From Cryptomeria japonica (taxonomy: Eukaryota; Streptophyta; Pinopsida; Cupressales; Cupressaceae), in the NCBI RefSeq assembly GCF_030272615.1, contig NC_081407.1, positions 317,096,456 to 317,160,455 of the forward strand: DNA of 64,000 nt. The letters run 5' to 3'. The position numbers were made by a program, and so were the translations under genes. Position 1 is the stretch's first letter, and the number at the start of each line of letters is the position of its first letter. Positions 1 to 11,699 of the stretch are shown piece after piece. The notes beneath the pieces are model-generated. The model made no database searches. It had not been told where the DNA came from and saw nothing but the letters and a program-made list of their open reading frames with translations.

Positions 1-288
1 AGCATTGCATATCATAGTATCAGTTAACTATCAGTTATCAGTCCATTCTTCATATGCCATCTTGGAAGCTATCAGTGCTTGTCTGAGAGCACACCATCTG
101 AAACCAGGAATAGTGGAGTTAGGAAACAATGAGACATAAATCATGAAGGTAATAATAGTATTTTTATTTTATATCAATTTCATGTAGTTTCATTGGTTGA
201 TTTTGGATTTCCTGTAGCATTTCTTTTGTATTTTGTGAAACTAACATGTTGCAGGTAGTATTCTGATGATGAAATTCAAGTCGACACA
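1..288 (+). repeat. 5' LTR of element A, terminal 288 bases
   Basis: This is the 3' end of the left LTR. It matches 15575-15856 almost base for base and ends in CA at 288, four bases before a primer-binding site. Its upstream part lies outside the window. Confidence 0.9.
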
Positions 289-291
289 TTT

Positions 292-309
292 TGGTGCCCA
301 CCATGGGGC
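292..309 (+). promoter_or_regulatory. Primer-binding site of element A
   Basis: TGGTGCCCACCATGGGGC follows the LTR end. It begins with the TGG complementary to a tRNA CCA tail and aligns with the TGGCGCCCACTGTGGGGC site of element B. The priming tRNA was not identified. Confidence 0.8.
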
Positions 310-2195
310 TCAGAGCCTCGCATATTCTTTCTAATTACCTATCTAATTCTCGCAAAAAGAAAATTTAACATATTTGTAATACAGATTCACGCCTGTGTGA
401 GTTCTAACCGTGCCTTTTATTTGATAGGTTAGTGGTTTTGTCCTTCAGGTTAGCGCATTTGTCATTTAGGTTAGTGCTTTTGTTTGTAAATCAACGCATT
501 TAATCTTCAGAACAATGCTTTTGTCCTTCAGGTTAGCACATTTGTTAGTTTGGTTAACGCTTTTGTCAGAGAATTCTCACTTCTTAGTCCGCAGAGCAGC
601 GTTTTTGTGTTTTAGGTTAGCACTTTTGAGGTGAAAGACAACACATTTGTTAGGATAGCGCTTTTATTTGCAACTGACATAATTTGCTCGCAGGTCCAAA
701 TGTCCAAGAACTTAAATTTTTAAACTACGGACATGCATGTGCAGGATTATTTTTAAAGCAAATTTCATGCATTTCCTTACCTAGTTAATTAAGAGTTCTA
801 TTTTGGAAAGTAACACATCATGTCATGCTCATTTATCTTAACTAAGGGGGCTAAATTAACAGCATCCAACTTGCATTTTGAGTGACTTCTTTAAAATAGT
901 TGCACATAGATTTTAGAAAAGCTAAAATGGACTTGTGTTTTTCGTGCTTGATGAAGTAGTAGGTAAGTATTCTCTCACCATCATACGATGATCAGAAAAC
1001 TAGACCTACTTTCTTTTATGTATAACCTTTAGAGGGCCTGCCTTCTAGAGCTGCCTTGAGGGGGCTAGTGAGAGGGGAACAACCCAAAGTGGAAATGAGC
1101 TAATACTGAGTCCTTCCAATCCACTCTAAATAAATCATGTTTGTTATGAAAGTCACAAGCAACATGTGCTGATAAGTTCATACCGACACTATGTTTCCCC
1201 ATAAACCCTATGGAGCGTAACCTCTATAGGCTGGGAACCTTCTATATTTACAAAGCTGAAAGTGCTGCATGTACAGACACATGACCGGAAGCCTTTACTA
1301 AAAACCACTTGTACTAGTTGCCAAAATCCTTCTAGTTGTTGGCGTAGGAGGTCGAACCTCTGAATCGGCTCACACACATACAGTTCTTAGTAGATATATA
1401 AAGTTTTCCATGGGGAGTTTTCATGGAAACTGGTGCTTGGCTACCCCAGAGAAGTGAGTGCTGAGGGTGGAGCCAATGGGGTCAAGCATCTAAATATCCG
1501 CTTTGAATAGCATAGCCTCGGGGGAAACCCCATGTGAGATTCAACAATTATTGTCTCAGCCTACCATAGGATTTGTACTTGCTTATGCATTTTTTTTTTT
1601 CAAAAACATTATGTCTTCTATGTCTATGACATGTTCAAAATGGTAAAACATTGAAGAAAATCATCATCTAAAAATGAGCAAAAATCCAACAACTTGCTAA
1701 AGGATTTGAGAAGAATCCTTGAAACATAATCAAAATAGCACTTTCAAGCAATAAAATAGTTCTTTTATCCCATAAGTTAACACTCTTTGCCACAAGAGTT
1801 AGCACAAAGACTTTTTTCACATCTAAAAAGCATATCAAACCAAAATTTCGACATCAGTATCAAAAACACTTTTTGAGTAGATTTGTCTCTAAACCATTAC
1901 ACATTTTCAAACTAGTTCAATAACTGGGTCACTAATCCAACAGGCTATTCCCGAAAGGTTTCCATAAGCATAAACATTCAACAAGCTATTGATTCAAACA
2001 TTTTAAGTACAAAAATCAACATCATTGTCCAGTTTCTCATTAAGATATATCAAATCCTCTATCACGAAGCTTGATCAATTTATCTTGTGTTCATTATCTT
2101 GGATATATCTTTCCTATTTTGAATATAGGTCATATCAAAATCAGAATTGCACCAACATCAGAATCAAACAAACTTGTAAACTGTCATATGCTTAT
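310..2195 (+). other. Untranslated leader of element A
   Basis: No coding sequence is convincing here. It contains the 21-bp-phased motif array at 430-661. The stretch from about 1030 to 1570, with the words CTGCCTTC and GGGGAAC, resembles the leader of element B (about 48150-48650 reversed). A run of T lies near 1590-1600. Confidence 0.65.
430..661 (+). repeat. 21-bp-phased TAGCGC-like array, leader of A
   Basis: Degenerate TAGCGC hexamers (TAGTGG, TAGCGC, TAGTGC, CAACGC, CAATGC, TAGCAC, TAACGC, CAGCGT) begin at 430, 451, 472, 492, 513, 534, 555, 597, 618, 639 and 656. Most steps are exactly 21 bp; one position near 576 is lost. Units read like GGTTAGCGCATTTGTC. The motif and period match the arrays in element B. 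Confidence 0.85.
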
Positions 2196-2468
2196 ATGAC
2201 CTTTAAGTATCTCCTTAAGAAAAGAAAACCCAGTTATAAAGCTAGTCAGAAAAGAATAAGATTCTTATATATCAATCACAAGATCTTATTAAAACATGGG
2301 ACATTCCTACACCATTTTTGTCACTATTTACGTGGCTGTGGGACAAAGTTTTACAGAGAAATTTTGCAAGGACATGCTTTTCAACAAAGAGACGCTTTAT
2401 CACAACGAACAAACAATAGTGGTAAAATCAACAAAGCATATCTTCCTAAACCAATAATCACATATTGA
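2196..2468 (+). CDS. Small basic ORF upstream of gag (additional ORF 1), element A
   Basis: This Lys/Arg-rich protein of about 90 residues (start MTFKYLLKKRK) precedes gag. It resembles the 128-residue product at 46383-46769 of element B: shared features are a KK..PS segment, RFLYIN versus KFLYIN, a FLHH motif, GKIN followed by an LP motif, and a final ITY. Conservation of the ORF and its place in two diverged elements suggests it was once a gene. An open frame extends to 2025 without ATG; I chose the ATG at 2196 because homology starts there. The function is unknown. Some Tat elements carry an extra ORF upstream of gag, but I cannot name a domain. Confidence 0.55.
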   Translation: MTFKYLLKKRKPSYKASQKRIRFLYINHKILLKHGTFLHHFCHYLRGCGTKFYREILQGHAFQQRDALSQRTNNSGKINKAYLPKPIITY

Positions 2469-2559
2469 CTTGTCCTTTGGAAACTTCAAATTTTTTGAAA
2501 CAATCACATGCTAGTTTGGACTATAGCTCAATATGAACAACTTAGAAAACAACAAAAAT

Positions 2560-4313
2560 AAATAAAGGAAGAAGATAATCCGATATTCCAAACTTTTGGG
2601 TTTACTGTTGTTGATGAAGAAGCGGTCAATAACACCATTAGAGACCTTGAGCAAGATTTCAAATTTGATAGACTAATGGAAAAATTATTGGCAAAACAAA
2701 AAGAGAAATATCTTTTGATGTTGGCAAAATCAGGAGCTAAATTGCCACAAGACTTTAACATAGAAAGCTTGAAACATGATGCGGAGGTAAGTAACACCCA
2801 AAACACAGATGATCCAAACAATGAAGATGTAAACAAATAAATTCATGAAGAGACAAGAAAAGAAAGGGATGATACAAGAAAAGAGCATAGTGATAAAATA
2901 ACTTAAGAAGAAATAAGGAGAAACTATATGGATAATCCGTTGTTAAACCTTACTCAAAAAATACAAACTCTACAACAACAGATACAAGATGTACAAAATG
3001 GAACAAGCTCCAAGAAGTATTCATTGGAAGATATCAGCCCATATCCTTTCGATAAAAATTTAAATATGGTACCATTTCCACAGCATTGCGAGATCCTTAA
3101 ATATGACAAATACGATGGAAAATATAATCCTCAAGATCACATTAGGGATTTTTGTACCATGAGTATGGAATTTGCACACGATAAAACTTACTTGATGCAT
3201 ATTTTCCCTAGGAGTTTAAATGGACAATCAATGGAATGGTTTTCAAGATTACCATCCAGAATCAAATCTTTTGAAGAACTCGTGGATAGATTTATTTCAC
3301 AATACTCCTACAATGTAAGGAATGAGATAACAATGCTGGATTTATGCAATGTTAAACAAAAGAATGGTGAATCTTTTATGATCTTCTTGCAGTGATGGAA
3401 ACGGATGTTTAATAGGTATCCAAGAGATGTACCTGATCAAGAAAAGATGGACATATTCATTGATAATCCTATCAGTGAAATGAGTTATCAACTATAAATA
3501 CAATGTCCTCCCTCCTTTGCTAAGATGATTGAGAATGGTCTAAAAATAGAAGACACGATGGTAAAGAAAGGAGAGCTAAAAATTTACAATAATTATTACA
3601 ACAACAACAGTAACAATGACAAACCCAAGTTCTGGTCAAAGAATATGAATGTCATCAATGGAGGAAATGACGACAATAGTGCTACAAAACAACAACTAAT
3701 TTTTAATCTATCAAGTCAGATCCCAAACAATAACAATCAAGAAAACAATAAAACCAAGTCTTTCTTCTCCAATCCTCGTAGGAAATTCACAAACATTGGA
3801 GAACCATTGGACTCAGCTTTAAAAACTCTTCTTGCAAACAAACTGATTGTTTTACCAGAAGCAAGAAGTTATGAATGCCAAGTCAAGCCTAATTGGTGGA
3901 ATGACAATCATTTTTGTAATTACCATCGAAATAAAGGACACCAAACAAATAATTGTCAGAGATTGAAACACCTTGTCCAGGATCTAATCGATAATGGAAC
4001 TATCACAGTGGATAGCCATAAGACAAACAAATCACAACTAGCTTTCAAAACTCCACTTCTGAATTATGATAAAGGTGAACCATCCCAATTAAAAGATGAC
4101 AAAGGAAAAGCCAAAGTGAACTACACTTATACATATGATGATGTGGTAAATGTCATCATTGCTAAAGATAATCCACCTTCAGAGCCAATCAATGTCATTA
4201 CGAGAAGCAAAGCAAAGGTCACCTTTCCGGGTATAATAAAAAACTCAACATCCACTTCATAGCAATACAATTTAGTAGAGAAATTAAAAAGAATACCTGC
4301 TCAAATATCAATT
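2560..4313 (+). pseudogene. gag: gag of element A, interrupted
   Basis: This is the Gag capsid/nucleocapsid region of a Tat-lineage polyprotein. The N-terminal part (about 2610-2790) matches B around YLLM.AKSGAKLP. From 2928 comes the retrotransposon gag domain (YDGKYNPQDHIRDF, MEWFSRLP, FISQYSYN). A zinc-knuckle variant CX2HX4HX4C (FCNYHRNKGHQTNNC) lies near 3915-3960. In-frame stops include TGA at 3393, where B has CGA-type Arg (FLQRW), TAA near 3496 and TAG near 4261. The frame is otherwise continuous into protease, so gag and pol appear to have been one polyprotein. The ATG start is not recognisable. Confidence 0.85.
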
Positions 4314-6756
4314 TTGGAACTTCTCAAAGTTTCAGCTATGCATAAGGAAATTTTGGAAAAAGCTTTAGTGGAAACAACAGTTCCAAAAGACTTGGATGTG
4401 GATCAGTTCCAAAACATGGTGGGACACCTTATAGACCCTCATTGCTTAACATTTTTTGAAAATGATGATGCGTCCTTGCAACATCCTCACAATGGTCCTT
4501 TACATGTTGAAGTCACCATTAATAAAACTCATGTCAAACGTGTACTCATAGATGGTGGAGCGGGCTTAAACATTTGTGCATTAAGTTTAATAAAAGCTTT
4601 GGGATATTCAGAAAATCCAGTAGATCCAAAGAAGAAAATAAATATTAAGGCTTATGATGAAGCATATCGTTCTTGTAAAGGAACTGTGGTGTTGTCGACC
4701 AAAATAGGACTTGTGGAAAAGAATACATTATGTCAAGTTTTAGATTTGAACCTCTCTTACAACATTCTTCTAGGAAGACTGTGGATTCACACCATGCAAG
4801 AAGTTCCTTCTACATATCATCAATGTGCAAAATTTCCTCATGAAGGATAAAAGGTCACTATAACTACAGAATCTAGCCAATATTGCAATAATATGAAGCC
4901 AACACAAGATACAAGAGTTCCACATAACAGAGAATCAGTATATCCTACCAAAGAAATTCAAGAAAATTTATGGGAAACCTTTGAGAAAAAGCTCAAATTG
5001 AAATAAGGAATGGGAAAATATTCTTTGCATAATTTTCCACTTTCACCTAAGTCATATGGAAAGCCTACAAATATCCAATCAAATACCTTAGAGAAATCAA
5101 AAGGTATATTTAACAGAGCATTTGTTAGAGCTGGAACCCTTGAAGAAGAAACCGAAGACAAGGAAATTCTTGGTTGGTTGTACAAAGATGAAAATGAAAC
5201 TATAGCAATAGTTGCACAAGTCAACATTCTCATAGAATAATATGGCAAGGGTTATAAAATCATGCAAAAAATGGGATATGAAGGAAAAGGACCAATTGGT
5301 AAGTGACATCAAGGTCTTTCAGAAATCAGTCTCTAAAGAAGAACAATGGAAAGAAAAGCTACATCAAGCAGTAGAAACAAGAAGAACATGAGAAACACGA
5401 GGAAGAGATTGCAATCAAAAGAAAAGAAGAATCTTGTCAACAAGTTCAAGGAATACGAGCAAGTGCAAAATCTGAATAGGGAACTTTTTGCGCCATACAA
5501 CATTCCTATGTGGTATAGTGGTATAGTCCTAGACAATGGTTCAGAAATAGATTCAAATGAATATGAATGGGGTCCAAATGTCTTATCTAGTATATCAAGT
5601 GAAGAAAGAAATGAAGAGCAAACAACTATCACAAAGGAAGACTTGTTTATTACAAAACAAAAGATGGAATTAGAAAGAAGACAAGAAGAACTCAGAATCC
5701 AGAGAAAAGAGGCATATACATGACAACAAATGAAAGGGGATGAGAAAGACAAAGAAATAATGCCACAAGAAGCAAAAACAGATATGGATCAAGCATCTGG
5801 AAATATTAGATTTCTATCAAATAAAGAGAAAGATGTACCAAGGTATGGCAGAACCATAGAAGACTAAGAGATAATCAAGTAGGATTGACTATTAGTTCAG
5901 AAGAAGCTGAGTTTGAAAGAAGACAAAAGTTAGAAAAAGAATTCTCTATATCATGTACACAAGTATGTCAACTTCAAAATGCAAATGAATTTATTAAAAA
6001 TAATCAAGAAGGAACTTGCAGTACTAAAGATGTGTGTGTTGATATAATCCATTCATTCAAGAGACAAACGTCAGATGAAGAGCCATTTGAGTGTGAACTA
6101 CAAAATGCTAATACTAATTTTGTTAGAACTAATTGGAGAATACTTGGGAGAGATAATCCTCAAGATCATTCTATCTATGCCATTACCTACTCTATGCCAA
6201 ATTATGACCATTATGTCATGAAATTTGAAGCACCTAACGATGACAATGATTATTACTTACCCCTTCTTCATCTTGAACTAATTGATTTTGGGATAATATA
6301 GAAAACCCTGAATTAGATGTCTTTTCCAATGATCATGAATTAGCTGTGTATCTTAATGTTGTCAAACCCATAACACCTAAGATATCTTCCATTGCGGAAT
6401 CAAGTAACATTTCTTGCAGTCAGGAGAATGCCAAACTTTCCAGTCGCAAAATTGAAATAAAACAAGGAAAGAGACCTACTCTTGAAAACCATTTCATGGC
6501 AACACTAGATCAATCAAAAGAGAAAATAAAGGATGTATTTGACGGTGAAAACCTCTTGGAGGTGCCAGAAGATGGAAAATTTGACATCCTCCATACATAT
6601 TTTCAAGAGAGATATGCTATTCTAATAGGAACCAACAGAAGCAATAAACATTGGAACATCAAAGGACCCCAAGATACTTCATTCTGTTGCCTCATTATCA
6701 GATAAAGAGAGGAAATAATACATAGAATTCTTCAGACAAAGACAAATAAATTTTTC
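4314..6756 (+). pseudogene. pol: Protease and variable linker of element A pol
   Basis: Retropepsin-type aspartic protease: the active-site motif is LIDGGAGLNIC (about 4546-4580), followed by LDLNLSYNILLGR, closely matching B. After a stop at 4850 the linker continues (GMGKYSLHNF, AGTLEEETEDKEILGWLYKDE, MGYEGKGPIG), then a Lys/Glu-rich region (5346-5723) and another poorly conserved stretch to about 6700. Frameshifts lie near 5800 and 6300, and several stops interrupt it. B has the same linker as one open frame, which shows that these pieces were once joined. Confidence 0.8.
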
Positions 6757-8030
6757 TTGGTCCCAGTTAAGCAAAAGCTAAGGAAGATGCATCCACACAT
6801 CACTCTTCTTGTAAAAGCTCAGCTAAAGAAACTATTAGATGTGGGTTTCATAAGACCTGTTGCCTATCCAGAATGGGTTTCAAGCATTGTACCAGTGTCA
6901 AAGATTGATAAAAGCATAAGAGTCTGCACCGATTTCTGAGATTTGAACAAAGCATGTCCCAAAGATGATTTCCCACTACCCAACATTGATATAATTGTGG
7001 ACTTATCAGCAAGGCATGAGATGTTTTCATTAATGGATGGCTTCTCAGGATACAATCAAATAAGAATTGCCCCTGAAGATCAAGAAAAGACAACATTCAC
7101 CTGTGCATGGGGTACTTATTGCTGGAATGTTATGCCATTTGGGCTTAAGAATGTAGGAGCGACTTATCAAAGGGCTATGATGATAATTTTCCATGATATG
7201 ATGCATACATTTATGGAAGATTATGTCGATGATATACTTGCAAAATCTCATACAAGACAAGAACATTTGAACATCTTAAGCAAGATCTTTGATAGGTTGG
7301 TAAGATATCAGTTGAGATTAAATCCAAAGAAATGTGCATTTGGAGTAACCTCTAGAAAACTTCTTGGGTACATTCTATCAGCCCGTATAATTGAAGTAGA
7401 TCTTGAAAAGGTATAAGCCATCATGGAGATGGAGTCACCCAGGAACATAAGTCAATTGCGATCTTTACAAGGAAGATTGCAATCAATCTGAAGATTTGTC
7501 TCTCAATTAGCAGATAGATGTCATCCATTCACTCATCTTCTACATAAGAATGTTCCATTCAAATGGGATCAGAAATGTGAAGAGGCTTTTATGCAAATAA
7601 AAAAATATCTCATGAATCCTCCAGTACTAGTATCACCAATCAAAGGGAAACCATTGTTTCTCTATATCTTGGCAACAAACATATCATTAGGTGCTCTCCT
7701 AGCTCAACATGATGAAGAAGGAAAAGAAAGAGCAGTGTATTACATCAATAGAACACTTGTCGGCTATAAACTGAATTATACATCAATAGAGAAGACATGT
7801 CTAGCAGTTGTATTTGCAACTCAAAAGTTGCGACATTATATGTTGACTCATTCTATGAAGCTAATAGAAAAGATAGATCCACTAAAGTATTTTCTGATCA
7901 AGTCAACTTTGATAGACAGATTAGCCAAATGGGTTATGATACTAAGTGAATTTGATATATAGTATGTTGATCAAAAAGTTATCAAAGGACAGGTCATTGC
8001 TAATCAATTAGCTAAAGTACCTTTATAAAA
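6757..8030 (+). pseudogene. pol: Reverse transcriptase and first RNase H of element A
   Basis: RT blocks are clear: LKKLLDVGFIRPV, SIVPVSK, DDFPLPNIDIIVD, SLMDGFSGYNQIRIAPED, MPFGLKN.GATYQRAM and the catalytic YVDD near 7220-7235. The Ty3-type RNase H follows at 7591-7962 (FLYILATNISLGALLAQ, IEKTCLAVVFATQKLRHYM). Stops lie at 6937, 7414, about 7489 and 7960. The catalytic Asp pair of the RT is still present, but no complete domain is translatable. Confidence 0.88.
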
Positions 8031-9833
8031 TGACATACCATTGCACATTGAATTTCCTGATGCACACATTTTGATAGTAAGTACAAAATTTTGGGAATTG
8101 TACTTTGATGGTTCTTATACACAATATGGATCAGGCGTAGGAATTTTATTCATCACACCTCAGGGACACACAATTCCAAAATCATATAGACTGTAGTTTC
8201 CATGCACAAACAATACTGTAAAATACGAAGAATTGACTATTGGGCTCAAAATGGCTATTGAATGGAATATCAAGGAATTACATGTTTATGGTGATTCACA
8301 GCTTATCATCAACCAAATAAATGATGATTATCAAACTAAGGATGACAAGCTCATGCCCTACAAATAGCTGGTAGAAGAGTTTAAATAACACTTTACAAAA
8401 ATATCATTTACTCAAATCCCAAGAAATGAGAATAAAGCAGTTGATGCAATGGCTACAATAGCATCTCTCTTGCAGAATCTGGAGAATCAACAACATTACA
8501 AATTCCTCATGGAAGATATCTTAACCCCTACCATTCAATCCCAACGTACCTACATGATTTGTCATATATCAGGGATCAATCAATCCTTATATGGCCAAAC
8601 CTATCAGTAATATCCTTCCTCCTGACCTATCCCACAATCAAAGAAGAAATTTTATCCATTAATCATCTTGCTATACTATTATTGCTAATACCTTATATAG
8701 GCAAGGTCTAGATAGTACTTTATTGAGATGTCTTGAACAAGAAGAATCTGAAAAAGTTCTTAATGAAGTTCACTCAGGTATTTGTGGCACACACTCAAGT
8801 GGATTAACATTGGCTAAGAAAATTCTTCGTATGGGTTACTATTGGCCTACTATGGAGAGAGATTCATTCGCATATGCCAAAAAGTACAAATAATGTCAGA
8901 TCCATTGGAATCTCATTCATGCACCAGCATAAGAATTGTATCCTATGTTCAAATCATGTCCATTTTCTCAATGGGGCCTTGATTTGGTAGGAAAGATAAA
9001 TCCTTCATCTTCTAATGGACATATGTTCATTCTGACTACTACTGAATATTTCATTAAATGGATTAAAGCAGTACCTTTGACAAAAGTGACAGGAAAACAA
9101 ATATCATCATTCAACTTGAATTATATAATCTGTCGCTATGGAGTTCCTATGACCATTATCACTTACAATGGACGGCCATTTAAGAATCAAGATGTGAAGG
9201 AACTATGTGAGCAGTTTCATATCCAGCATAGGTTTTCTACTCCGTATTATCCACAAGGAAATGGTCAAGCTAAGGCATAACACAAGACTATCTTGAAAAT
9301 CTTGAAGAAAATAGTCAATGACACTGGAAAAGACTGGCACATTCAGCTGAATCTTGCTCTTTGGGCATACTAAACCAACATCTGCACACCAACGGGGGCA
9401 ACTCCATATTGTTTAGTCTATGGATCAGAAGCCATCTTACCCATAGAAGTAGAGATACCTTCTCTACGGGTTTCCTTGAAAGGTCTTATACCAAAGGAAG
9501 AACAACGAGTCTCTAGACTCCAAGAACTTGAACTGATCCAGGAACGTCACCAAAATGCAACAGATCATTTGAAAGCATATCAACAGAGAATGGCAAGAAG
9601 TTATAATCATAGAGTCAAGCCACACATTTTTTCAGATTGGAGATATAGTTCTAAGGGAGAATCTAAGAAATCAGCAAGACCGAGAAAACAAGGGTAAATT
9701 TGAACCAAATTGGCTAAGACCTTTTGTCATAGTAGCAGCATATGGCTCAAAAGCATTCAAGTTATCTACTCTTGAAGGTGATTGGTTTGATGAACCTATC
9801 AACTCTATTCATCTCAAGAAGTTATATGCTTGA
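8031..9833 (+). pseudogene. pol: Second (archaeal-type) RNase H and integrase of element A
   Basis: The second RNase H begins with LYFDGSYTQYGSGVGILF (about 8099) and VYGDSQLIINQIN. This domain after the Ty3 RNase H is diagnostic of Tat elements. The integrase has a zinc-binding part near 8760-8930, a core with WGLDLVGKI, and a C-terminal part ending at a TGA at 9831-9833. Two of three catalytic acidic residues are lost compared with B: TDNGRP is TYNGRP (near 9168), and GQAEA is GQAKA (near 9270). Many stops and a frameshift near 8590 add to the decay. Confidence 0.87.
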
Positions 9834-11690
9834 GATATAAAGTCCTGGAAAAAATCAATACAAAAGCATATAAAGTCCTGAAGAAATCAATAAAAATCAG
9901 AAAAACAAAAAATTCCTAAAAAGCATAAAACAGTGAAAAAAAATTTTAAAATGCAATAAATTTAGATGGTGAAAACCTGGTAAATAGACGATATATAAAA
10001 AGTGAGTTCCTCCATCTATGAGATCGCTTTGCGCACCTATCCACCCCATCATATCCAATCTATCGCTTCCTAGCTTATCCATTCCATCTTTTGCTTCCAT
10101 TGCTTTGAACCATTTCACAGAAAATATGCAGCTTACCAACAGTTATCAATCTTTGACATACTTGTTGTAGTCATTCTCTTAGATTTTATCAGAATCAATC
10201 AATATGCATTTGTATCCCACCATGGTTTGGATCTTGATCAATTCATACATCCATAATAAATTTTTGTTTCCGCTAAGGGCAAAATCCTCATTCCTTTTGC
10301 TAAGGTGATCTTTTGAATCTTTGAAAATCCAAAAACATTTGAAAAAATTAGAAAAACCAAAAACACCTAGGGTTTTGAAATAGTTAACGAGCAACAAAGC
10401 AATGAAGATCAAGGCATTTCATGACAACAGAATCATGACACTCAATGAAGAATCAACCAACGAGTAACAAAGGATTATCCAAGATCATTCATCAAGATGA
10501 TTATATCAGTTAATGACCGTTAGAACATATGAATGACATGCGAGATTTAGTATTTATATCTTGATTTTATTGCTAATCATGTACTCTATGCGACTCAAGG
10601 ATGTCCATGACTAGAGAAGCTATGATGGGGCATGATTATTTTCTTTGATTGTTGTCTGTGGTTTATCTCTTACTAAAGTATGTATATGATCAGCAAAAGA
10701 TCAAGGAGGACGTTCCGATTCATGCATTAAAGGAGATAATCCTTTTCTGTTCTGCAAGCAATACTCAGGTCAACTTGATTCATTATACCAAGTTGCTTGT
10801 ATTAACTTGCTATATCAAAATCCATGTAAGAAATTCTCAAGTCATCTTGGATCATTCTGTCAAGTTGCTTGTATTTTCTTACAACATTTTAAAGCTCAAT
10901 GATGAAATCAAGCACTATTACAAGACAAGCATATGAAGAATGGCAGTATCAATTTTAGTTAGATCATTTTTTGATTAGCTCATTATTCATTTGCATTATA
11001 AGCATTCATTGTCAGTTGCATTATAAGAATTTCATTTCATTCATAGATCAACGGTCATGAATAAAGATTGAATATACTTGGACAAACAAAAAAACAATTT
11101 TCATTTGACCATTCTAGGTGCATTCATTTTAATCATCATCGATTTCATTTAGTTGCATTTTAATAATTGCATTAGTTTGCATTCAATTAAGTGCATTTCA
11201 TTAATCATGTAGTGTATCATCAGTATTATTTGCATTATCATTTCATTAACGATCATTTAGTTACATCTTTGCACTTAGATCATAATCATTATAAGCATTA
11301 CATATAAAATATATATAGATTTGAATAACATATTTCATAATCATTCATTTGCATTCCCATATAGATCATTGCATTCATATCATTTAAGTTAGTAATCATT
11401 TTGCATCCAAGGTCATCAAAGATCAAAAATAAAAAAACATTTATCATTGCATCATCATATAAAGCATCATCATAATGAAGAGAAAAGATCATAGCATCAT
11501 CCATATAATCAATGCATATATATCATCATCATAAAATAGAGTAACATGCATAATAAAAGATCATCGTCATATAGAGTCCATGTCTGCATATAGATCATTA
11601 TAAAAACAATAAAAAGTCCAAGTATATAATGATATCAGATCAAACGTACAAATGCCTCATCAATACAAAGTCAAGTCACGACTGTCCTGT
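9834..11690. other. AT-rich spacer between pol and antisense gene, element A
   Basis: No gene is supported. The 10950-11650 part is low complexity, rich in irregular repeats of TCATT, GCATT and ATCAT. It corresponds to 35826-37286 of element B. Confidence 0.6.
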
Positions 11691-11699
11691 ACCACTACC

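Noticed and set aside
1189-1377. 62-codon open frame on minus in the leader of A
   Set aside because: It is not conserved in the leader of B and has no motif.
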